Shown here in pieces: positions 5,406-11,241 of a stretch of 11,241 bases of DNA. A program made the translations under genes and the position numbers. Source of the stretch: Candidatus Curtissbacteria bacterium. GTDB taxonomy: Bacteria > Patescibacteriota > Microgenomatia > Curtissbacterales > GWA2-41-24. Below the pieces are notes generated by a model, which saw nothing but the letters and a program-made list of their open reading frames with translations, was not told the DNA's origin and ran no database searches. The stretch's first letter is position 1, and every line of letters starts with the position of its first letter. The stretch spans positions 1 through 11,241 of the forward strand of contig JACPYZ010000032.1 in the NCBI GenBank assembly GCA_016195765.1, given 5' to 3'.

Positions 5406-6878
5406 ATGCAAGGTAGATTCGGAAGTCGTGACGATCAAAATAAAAATCCTCAGCGTGTAGTCGTTTCTGTGGGTAAGCCTCAAGGTGGCTCAGGTGATGA
5501 CCGCGAAATAATTCAAGACGCCAGGGACGAAGCACATCGCATTGTCAAAGCCGCAGAAGACGAAGCAAGAAAAGTTCGTGAACAATCAATTGATATCGAA
5601 AAAAGAATTGTTCAAAAAGAAGAGGAACTAGACAGTAAACAAACTCAAACATCCAAACTTCAGTCACAACTCGAATCCGCAATCGAAGCCTACAAAAAAC
5701 AAGAAGAGGCGCCAAATCAGGTAAGGCAAGATCTCATTAAAAAGTTAGAAAAAGTATCTTCTCTTACAAGGGAAGAAGGTAAAAAGCTGATTTTGGAAAA
5801 CCTCGAATCAGAGCTTAAAGACGAAATTGCAAAAAGAATTAGAAGCGCAGAAGAAGAAATCCGTCAAACGGCAAAAGATAAGGGTCGAGATATCTTAGTC
5901 AACTCCATGATTGCAGGTGCAACAGATTGGGTTGCCGAATATACAGTTTCTACAATTCGCTTAGAATCAGAAGAACTTAAAGGTCGCATAATTGGCAAAG
6001 AAGGCAGAAACATCAGGTCATTTGAACTTGCAACCGGTGTAGACGTAGAACTAGATGGCGATATCCCGGAAGAAGTCAGGCTCTCTTCATTTGATCCAGT
6101 AAGAAGAGAAATTGCTCGTGTTGCACTTGAATGGCTAGTCAAAGACGCTAGAATTCAGCCTACTCGCATCGAACAGTTGGTTGAAGAAGCAAAAGAATTA
6201 GTTGCAAAAGATATGTCAGAAGCCGGTAAAAAAGCAGCTCACGAACTTGGCCTTTATAATATTCCCCAAGAAGCACTCGATAGGCTCGGCCGCTTAAAGT
6301 TCCGGTATTCTTACGGACAAAATCAATTAATCGCATCGATAGAAACCGGTAAAATCGCCAAAAAAATTGCAGAAGAAGTCGGTGCTGATCCACTATTATG
6401 TGCTTGGGGTGGTCTTTATCATGACATTGGTAAGACAGAAATGGAAAAAGAAGGCACCCATGTTCAATTGGGAATTGAACTTGCAGAAAGATGGAAATTC
6501 CCTGTTGAGGTTAGGGACGCAATTGCTCAGCATCACGAAGACGAACCATTTTCCAGAATTGAATCAATTGTTGTTCATCTTGCGGATGCAATCTCTGGTG
6601 CAAGGCCAGGTGCAAGGCATGAAGCAGTTGAAGATTATATTAAACGTTTAACCGATATCGAAAATGTTGCCTTATCTTTTGAAGGAGTGGAAAAAGCTTT
6701 TGCAATTCAAGCTGGCCGTGAAGTAAGAGTCATTGTTGAACCAAAAGTAATAGATGATGCAGGGATTGTAATACTCGCTCGTGATATCAAAGAAAAACTA
6801 GAAAAAGAACTAACATATCCAGGGCAAATAACGGTGACTGTTATACGTGAAGTCAGAGCTATAGATATTGCCAAATAG
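5406..6878 (+). CDS. rny: Ribonuclease Y without membrane anchor
   Basis: RNase Y is an endoribonuclease that starts mRNA decay; the Bacillus enzyme is tethered to the membrane by an N-terminal helix. Here the first 30 residues are Gly/Arg/Gln-rich and hydrophilic, and an in-frame TAA (5400-5402) lies one codon before the ATG, so no anchor is encoded. A charged coiled coil follows (about 32-160), then the KH domain with RIIGKEGRNIRSFE (194-207), and the HD domain with YHDIGK (338-343), the HVQLG and QHHEDEP histidines, and ADAISGARPGAR. The first metal-ligand His of the HD domain, in the usual LKHSIEVA context, reads LIASIETG, with Ala310 in its place. The C-terminal region ends in the typical PGQITVTVIREVRA. 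Length 490 is about 30 below the Bacillus protein. No SD is seen. Confidence 0.96.
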   Translation: MQGRFGSRDDQNKNPQRVVVSVGKPQGGSGDDREIIQDARDEAHRIVKAAEDEARKVREQSIDIEKRIVQKEEELDSKQTQTSKLQSQLESAIEAYKKQEEAPNQVRQDLIKKLEKVSSLTREEGKKLILENLESELKDEIAKRIRSAEEEIRQTAKDKGRDILVNSMIAGATDWVAEYTVSTIRLESEELKGRIIGKEGRNIRSFELATGVDVELDGDIPEEVRLSSFDPVRREIARVALEWLVKDARIQPTRIEQLVEEAKELVAKDMSEAGKKAAHELGLYNIPQEALDRLGRLKFRYSYGQNQLIASIETGKIAKKIAEEVGADPLLCAWGGLYHDIGKTEMEKEGTHVQLGIELAERWKFPVEVRDAIAQHHEDEPFSRIESIVVHLADAISGARPGARHEAVEDYIKRLTDIENVALSFEGVEKAFAIQAGREVRVIVEPKVIDDAGIVILARDIKEKLEKELTYPGQITVTVIREVRAIDIAK

Positions 6879-6880
6879 AC

Positions 6881-6909
6881 TTGCCCACAGCTTGGTATTC
6901 ATATATAAT
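6881..6909 (+). promoter_or_regulatory. Sigma70-type promoter of the HU gene
   Basis: TTGCCC (6881-6886, four of six) and a perfect TATAAT (6904-6909) are separated by the ideal 17 bp. Transcription should start near 6915. The promoter begins two bases after the rny stop and gives HU its own transcript. Confidence 0.75.
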
Positions 6910-6912
6910 CCT

Positions 6913-6948
6913 GTTTAATCAAATTTTGCACAGCAAGCTTGGTTAAAC
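6913..6948 (+). promoter_or_regulatory. Hairpin at the 5' end of the HU mRNA
   Basis: GTTTAATCAA (6913-6922) pairs with TTGGTTAAAC (6939-6948) over ten bases with one U-G pair. A small internal loop leads to a second stem, TTGC (6926-6929) with GCAA (6933-6936) and an ACA loop. The predicted transcription start falls in the first bases of this stem. No T-run follows, so it is not a terminator; a 5' stabilising or regulatory element is more likely. The ATG follows 20 bases later without an SD. Confidence 0.6.
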
Positions 6949-6967
6949 TTCACACAAATTAATCGAT

Positions 6968-7240
6968 ATGACAAAAAACGAACTAGTAGACAGAGTCGCT
7001 AAAAAAGTTGGCCTTACTCGTAAGACTTCTTATCAAACAGTAAATGCAGTTTTTGCAAACATTCGCGACGCAATGGCAAAGGGCGATAAAGTGATAATTA
7101 CAGGGTTTGGAACTTTTAAAGTTAGAAGTAGAAGCACCAGAACTGGAAGAAATCCTCAAACTGGACAAGCGATCAAAATTTCGGGTCATAAACTCCCAGG
7201 TTTTACTGCGGGTAAAACTCTTCGCAGATTAATTAAATAG
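6968..7240 (+). CDS. HU-family DNA-binding protein
   Basis: This small nucleoid protein dimerises, binds and bends DNA, and supports chromosome compaction. At 90 residues it is standard length. The N-terminal helical half starts MTKNELVDRVAKKVGLTRK, the core has ITGFGTFKVRSRS (44-56), and the arm carries GRNPQTG (60-66), where Pro63 is the DNA-intercalating residue. The C-terminal LPGFTAGKTLRRLIK closes the fold. It has its own promoter and leader hairpin. HU is more likely than IHF because it stands alone with no partner subunit nearby. It ends four bases from the stop of the convergent hypothetical gene. Confidence 0.97.
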   Translation: MTKNELVDRVAKKVGLTRKTSYQTVNAVFANIRDAMAKGDKVIITGFGTFKVRSRSTRTGRNPQTGQAIKISGHKLPGFTAGKTLRRLIK

Positions 7241-7244
7241 AAAT

Positions 7245-7583
7245 TTAAGCAACTTTACGAAGTTCTCTTAACGCTGTGTGTTCTCCCAAATTGTGGGCAA
7301 CTTTCTTTTGATCTCTAACTTCTGTAATATGAACCGGCGAGGTCTGGAGAAGTTGACCTGTTATCAAGACAGGAGTCACAGTTGGATCTTCTGCAAAAGC
7401 AGAAAGGGTAGCAGGTACGACAGCTGGATGTGGCTTTAAAACTTCACCCTCTTGAACCGCGACTGTCCCGTAAACTCCCATCCGCGACAACTCATAACTC
7501 TTAGCAACGGCAGAATCGCTGCTTGGAGTCTCAACAGTATCACCTTCTATTACAGTAGTACGATCTTTTCCGTATTCAGGCAT
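7245..7583 (-). CDS. Hypothetical protein, 112 residues
   Basis: No family is recognised. The start at 7583 (MPEYGKDRTTVIEGD) is preferred because a sigma70 promoter lies 23-50 bases upstream on the same strand; the frame is open to an ATG at 7700, but that start would overlap miaB and lie upstream of the promoter. The protein is soluble-looking, rich in Val, Thr, Glu and Pro. It has a Thr/Val/Pro-rich middle (PTVTPVLITGQLLQTSPVHI) and a charged C-terminal stretch (HITEVRDQKKVAHNLGEH). No membrane segment, Cys pairs or clear catalytic motif is visible. The gene converges on HU with a four-base gap. Confidence 0.6.
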   Translation of the reverse strand: MPEYGKDRTTVIEGDTVETPSSDSAVAKSYELSRMGVYGTVAVQEGEVLKPHPAVVPATLSAFAEDPTVTPVLITGQLLQTSPVHITEVRDQKKVAHNLGEHTALRELRKVA

Positions 7584-7605
7584 AAAATTGCTTTCTCTAG
7601 CCCGA

Positions 7606-7633
7606 ATTATACTCTTTTCCGCCTGTAAATCAA
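7606..7633 (-). promoter_or_regulatory. Promoter of the minus-strand hypothetical gene
   Basis: On the minus strand TTGATT (7633-7628, four of six) and a perfect TATAAT (7611-7606) are spaced by 16 bp. The start site would be near 7599, giving a leader of about 16 bases to the ATG at 7583. The element overlaps the presumed -35 region of miaB on the other strand. Confidence 0.62.
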
Positions 7634-7642
7634 CTTCAAAAA

Positions 7643-7651
7643 TGTTAAAAT
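7643..7651 (+). promoter_or_regulatory. Candidate extended -10 of miaB
   Basis: TGTTAAAAT contains an extended -10 (TGn followed by TAAAAT, five of six). The -35 region (CTGTAA, 7623-7628) is weak, as is common with extended -10 promoters. The predicted start is near 7658, directly at the GTG start codon of miaB (7659), so the transcript would be leaderless. No SD is present. Confidence 0.42.
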
Positions 7652-7658
7652 CAGCTTT

Positions 7659-8813
7659 GTGCCAAAGACTTTTTTTATCCAAACTTTTGGGTGTCAACAA
7701 AATATTGCAGATTCACAACGAATTGCCAGTTATTATGTGGCTCGGGGTTATCAACCATCAAAGACTTTAAAATCAGCAGACGAGGTAGTTTTGAATACTT
7801 GCATGATTCGCCAGCAAGCCGAAGACAAAGTAACAGGTCTGGTTAAAAATATCGCAGGATCCAGAGAAATAAAGCCGAAAATTGTGATAACTGGTTGTAT
7901 GGTGGGCATGGCAGCAAGAGACGAAACCGGAAAGTATCTAAACGATTTAAAGCAGAGAATGCCAGAAGTTGATGAGTTTCTTCCACTAGAAGAAGTCGGC
8001 TTCAACTATCCAGCTCTTCGAAACGATTTAACCCATGCCTGGGTTCCAATAAGTAATGGCTGCAATAATTTTTGTACGTTTTGTGTTGTGCCCTTTACCA
8101 GGGGTCGGGAAATATCACGACCATTTGCAGACATTATCAAAGAAATAGAAGATTTGGCTGTAAAGGGATGCAAAGTGATTACCCTACTTGGTCAAAATGT
8201 TAACTCTTATGGAGCCGATCTAGTCAAAAAAGATGCAAAGGGTTACAAGTTACCAAATGGGAAAACCGTTAAACCCATTATGGTAAAGCATTTAAATCGT
8301 TTTAGAATTCCAACAATTTTCCCCTATCTTTTACAAGAAGTATGTAAAATAAAAGGCATCGAAACCGTTAAATTTATTTCTTCAAACCCTTGGGATTTTT
8401 CAAATCAACTTATCGAAACAATTGCCAAAAATCCAAAAATAGATCGTAATCTTCATATAGCCGTTCAAGCCGGTGATGACCAGGTTCTAAAGAGAATGAA
8501 TAGGTGGTATACCGCCAAAGAATATTTAGATCTTGTTAAAAAAATAAAATCAAAAGTAAAAGGCGCTCAAATTTCGACTGATATAATCGTTGGTTTTCCA
8601 GGGGAAACAAAAAAACAATTCGAAAATACTGTTAAATTAGCAACATCTGCAGATTTTGCCTACGCCTACGTTTCTAAGTATTCGGCAAGACCAAATACTG
8701 CAGCGACAAAGGCATTTGTCGACGATGTTCCACATAAGGAAAAAGACAGACGTTTCGTAATTCTAGACCAGCTAATTAACCACAGTGGAAACTTACGTTC
8801 CGCGGTCCATTAA
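7659..8813 (+). CDS. miaB: tRNA-2-methylthio-N6-isopentenyladenosine methylthiotransferase MiaB, lacking TRAM
   Basis: This radical-SAM enzyme adds a methylthio group to isopentenyl-A37 of tRNAs reading U-starting codons. The N-terminal MTTase domain carries its three cluster cysteines: Cys12 (FGCQQN), Cys48 (NTCMIR) and Cys80 (TGCM). The radical-SAM motif NGCNNFCTFC supplies Cys135, Cys139 and Cys142. STDIIVGFPGET (306-317) is typical. NTC followed by MIRQQAEDK favours MiaB over RimO or MtaB. An extra stretch of about 25 residues near 188-215 is unusual. The protein stops at 384 residues, just where the linker to the C-terminal TRAM RNA-binding domain is expected; usual length is about 440. 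Start is GTG; no in-frame ATG lies upstream. The stop directly abuts the stop of the convergent mannosyltransferase gene. Confidence 0.92.
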   Translation: MPKTFFIQTFGCQQNIADSQRIASYYVARGYQPSKTLKSADEVVLNTCMIRQQAEDKVTGLVKNIAGSREIKPKIVITGCMVGMAARDETGKYLNDLKQRMPEVDEFLPLEEVGFNYPALRNDLTHAWVPISNGCNNFCTFCVVPFTRGREISRPFADIIKEIEDLAVKGCKVITLLGQNVNSYGADLVKKDAKGYKLPNGKTVKPIMVKHLNRFRIPTIFPYLLQEVCKIKGIETVKFISSNPWDFSNQLIETIAKNPKIDRNLHIAVQAGDDQVLKRMNRWYTAKEYLDLVKKIKSKVKGAQISTDIIVGFPGETKKQFENTVKLATSADFAYAYVSKYSARPNTAATKAFVDDVPHKEKDRRFVILDQLINHSGNLRSAVH

Positions 8814-10088
8814 CTATCTCCAAGTCTTAAGCCACATATAGTGGTCTATATCACTGATTTTAATCGGGAAGCCGGTGCTAATTGGGTAAAGGTAGAAAAA
8901 TACGAGAGCAAATGAGATTAATATAAATACAGATAAAATTTTATATTTTGTTTTGTACAATTCATTTAAACTGTAGCCAATAATGATAGTCATAAATGGT
9001 ATTGCAGGTAAGTAGTGGTACAAGAACATAATTCTAGGACTAAAAATCCACGGAACCCAAAAAGCAAAATATCCAGCCGCAACTAGCAAATAATTAAACT
9101 TTTTTCGTTCTACTATTTGACCCAAGAAATAAGAGGCAGAAATAACACCAGCCCAGAATATTAAAGGATTGCCAAGAGCATAAATGTAACCAGCTTTTTC
9201 CGAGTATGGTTCGTAAGAAAAATAAACTCCGCGTACATCAAGTATCCATGGACAAAATTGTTTTGCTGCATTTAGACCATGTGGTACGCAGTATAAAGGA
9301 GTCGTTGCGTAAGAATGTTCTAAATCATGTCGATTTTGATACCACCAAATCTGTTTATTGAGATTTACAAAATCCTGTATAGTGTGTCCCTGTATCCAAA
9401 ACTGGGAAAAAGCGAGCAAATAAATAATCGGCGGAATAATCACCAGTACTAAACTTTTTAAACTATATTGTTTTTCAACAAAATCCAAAAATAGTTCAAA
9501 TAAAAATATTGTGCCTATTGCGTAAAAACCAGTCCATTTCATAGCCGCTGCAAGCCCCAAAGAGATTCCTGTGTAAATTAAATATCGATACTTTTTATTA
9601 TCGCGATAAATTTTAAAAAATATAAAAGACAACAAAATAAAGAAAGTTACAAAAACGTCGTTCATGGTTATCCGCGACATCACAAGATTCAAGTTTTCCA
9701 AGCTGATAACAGCAGCGGCAAAAACTGCAGTTGTCGAGCCAAATAGTAGATAAGCAAGAACAAAAGTTGCCGGCACAATTGCTGTGCCAAAAAGAACACT
9801 TGGCAGCCTCCATCCAAAAGAATTATTACCAAAAGTTTTAATAGATGCCGCTTGAATTAGTTTGGCAAGAGGTGGGTGCAGCCAGTCGTATGCGGTGCCT
9901 TGTTGGGGTGGTGGAGCAAATGGATCATACGCAGCTGAATTATTGTCAGCATATGCTTTTGCCGTAACAGCATGATAAACTTCGTCAAAATAATAATGGC
10001 CCGGCTCAGTGAACCGATATGTTCTTATACCAAAGGCAAAGAGCGTTATAAAAACAAGAAGAATAACAGATTTTTTTAAACCAAACAT
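8814..10088 (-). CDS. PMT-family protein O-mannosyltransferase
   Basis: This GT39-type polytopic membrane enzyme transfers mannose from a polyprenyl-phosphate carrier to secreted or envelope proteins on the outer face of the membrane. Evidence: an N-terminal TM helix; FDEVYHAVTAKAYADN with the catalytic-type Asp35-Glu36; YDWLHPPLAKLIQA with HPP at 71-73; multiple hydrophobic helices; and the C-terminal four-TM module with CPWILDVRGVYFSYE, GNPLIFW and SPRIMFLYHYLPAIPF. The end, DHYMWLKTWR, matches the Trp-rich end of bacterial Pmt proteins, so the gene is complete at 424 residues, at the shorter end for bacterial Pmt. It lies 18 bases after the broken glycosyltransferase gene and probably shares its transcript. 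No SD is seen. The natural acceptor and sugar are inferred from the family. Confidence 0.9.
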   Translation of the reverse strand: MFGLKKSVILLVFITLFAFGIRTYRFTEPGHYYFDEVYHAVTAKAYADNNSAAYDPFAPPPQQGTAYDWLHPPLAKLIQAASIKTFGNNSFGWRLPSVLFGTAIVPATFVLAYLLFGSTTAVFAAAVISLENLNLVMSRITMNDVFVTFFILLSFIFFKIYRDNKKYRYLIYTGISLGLAAAMKWTGFYAIGTIFLFELFLDFVEKQYSLKSLVLVIIPPIIYLLAFSQFWIQGHTIQDFVNLNKQIWWYQNRHDLEHSYATTPLYCVPHGLNAAKQFCPWILDVRGVYFSYEPYSEKAGYIYALGNPLIFWAGVISASYFLGQIVERKKFNYLLVAAGYFAFWVPWIFSPRIMFLYHYLPAIPFMTIIIGYSLNELYKTKYKILSVFILISFALVFFYLYPISTGFPIKISDIDHYMWLKTWR

Positions 10089-10106
10089 CTATTACATTTT
10101 AAAACT

Positions 10107-11241
10107 TTAAATCTCCCAAATTCCATAAGCTACACTTCCGTTCGGGAAGTAGACATATCCTTTAAAAATTCCGTTTATAGACGGCTGTGTGGTAACAAAC
10201 AAGGACTTATGACTAGTTGTGGGTACTGGGGCATACTTAGTCCAAAAATGGTATGAGCCAATGTTATCTTTGTCTTGTGAGTGTTGATACTCCGTAGGGT
10301 TAAATTTTAAATACCATAAGACTGCTGTTTTAGAAATTCCATCGTCAAAATAAATATCATGGTAGTTATCACCTTCAGTTGTAACAATACCAACGGCACT
10401 TTTTATTCCAGCTTGCCAGTCCCATCCAGAATCAACCGCATACTTATTTTGGTATATGAATAAAAAATTGAAAGCAGAAATAATAACAACCGCTACATAT
10501 GAAGCAAGAACTATTTTACGTGATTTGTCGGCAAGCAGCGATATCAAATACGAAACCCCGACAGCACAAATAATACAAACTGCAGGAATGGCAAGTGAAG
10601 ACCTTAGAGCATGAGGGTTCAAAGTCGAAATCGCAGAAGGAACTATCGAAATCATCAGCCAAGTCAAAACAAGAAAAGTAACTCTACTATGTCTTTTTAA
10701 AAGGTACCATAGGCCTAAAATGAAAAATGGTAGGGGATATATTTTTCCAATAATTAACAATAAATTGAGTAGGCAATGAAATATCAGACTGCTGATAAAA
10801 TATAGAAACCTGCTTTGCCCGTACAAACCCTTCTGGGCTGAGTACAAATATTAAAAATGGTAAGGAAATTATAAAACCAAGCACCAGCCCCAGAACGAAG
10901 TTAATTTTTTTTATTCTGCGCCAGTAAGTTACAATAAGCACCAGAAAAATAATCGGTGCAACGATCCTGGCACTATTATAAGAATATAGAGAGAGCACGA
11001 AAGAAGCTACAAATCCGCAAAAGTAATACGAGGACTTTTTTCTAAGCGACAAAAAGAAAAGATAAGTACCCAGGATTAAAAAAAATATTGCAGCACTTGC
11101 TTCAAAACCAGCACGAGAGAACATATAGTGCCAGGGCGACAAACCCATTGTAAGCGCAGAAAGATATGGAGCAATTCTTGCCATTTTATGCTCTTGCGCG
11201 TTTTCAAGCACTTCTCGACTTAGATAATAGACAAAAATAAC
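10107..11241 (-). pseudogene. Membrane glycosyltransferase (PMT_2/ArnT-like), frameshifted, 5' end outside window
   Basis: Two overlapping minus-strand frames each encode one part of a polytopic glycosyltransferase. The upstream frame is open to the window edge (11241), so the N-terminal portion with the catalytic Asp motif is not visible. It reads LTMGLSPWHYMFSRAGFEAS (typical of GT-C mannosyl/arabinosyltransferase-like proteins), several TM helices and SLPTQFIVNYW, then leaves homology and stops at 10687. The second frame, meaningful from about GKIYPLPFFILGLWYLL (near 10748) to 10107, continues with LKRHSR, further TM helices, LNPHALRSSLAIP and a soluble C-terminal domain. At the junction about 20 residues usually present between these segments seem to be missing, so this is a small deletion with frameshift rather than one lost base. 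It may be a decayed gene or an assembly error. The substrate cannot be assigned. Confidence 0.78.

Noticed and set aside
6889..6943. Direct repeat AGCTTGGT (6889-6896 and 6936-6943) near the HU promoter
   Set aside because: The copies are 47 bp apart, one lies in the promoter spacer and the other in the leader stem; eight bases at this spacing may be chance.
7584..7700. N-terminal extension of the minus-strand hypothetical protein to an ATG at 7700
   Set aside because: It would overlap the miaB start and lie upstream of a clear promoter at 7606-7633; the ATG at 7583 fits better.

Overview
The window reads as bacterial chromosome, moderately AT-rich, probably from a Patescibacteria (CPR) lineage and perhaps Microgenomates-like. 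The assignment rests on compact gene packing, short divergent versions of universal proteins, strong Shine-Dalgarno (SD) sites at only two genes, and a small two-TM protein with an acidic heptad tail of a type I associate with CPR genomes. It is inferred from protein style, not from a database match.

Layout. (1) 1-2510, plus strand: the end of the ribosomal/alpha operon: rpsD (5' end outside the window), a hairpin-rich gap, rpoA with a near-perfect SD, rplQ, an rplM reduced to its C-terminal half, and rpsI. (2) 2507-3236, minus strand: a hypothetical 112-residue protein preceded by a two-TM/coiled-coil membrane protein that carries an in-frame TAG. (3) 3351-3421, minus strand: tRNA-Pro(GGG), divergent from (4) recA-recX on the plus strand (3562-5290), whose promoter region holds an 11-bp-period direct repeat. 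(5) rny (RNase Y) without a membrane anchor, then an HU gene with its own strong promoter and a 5'-UTR hairpin. (6) A minus-strand hypothetical gene (7245-7583) whose promoter overlaps that of the divergent, apparently leaderless miaB. (7) 8814-11241, minus strand: a PMT-family protein O-mannosyltransferase and, upstream of it, a membrane glycosyltransferase broken by a frameshift and running off the window.

Functionally this is mostly housekeeping: translation and transcription (rpsD, rpoA, rplQ, rplM, rpsI, tRNA-Pro, miaB), recombination and its modulator (recA, recX), RNA turnover (rny), nucleoid structure (HU) and envelope glycosylation. I see no CRISPR, insertion sequence, prophage or defence system.

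The interesting part is the number of proteins missing an expected piece: L13 lacks its N-terminal half, MiaB lacks the TRAM domain, RNase Y lacks its membrane helix and one HD-domain metal ligand, one membrane protein has a nonsense codon, and one glycosyltransferase is frameshifted. Some may be real reductive evolution and some may be assembly faults; each is listed separately with a test.
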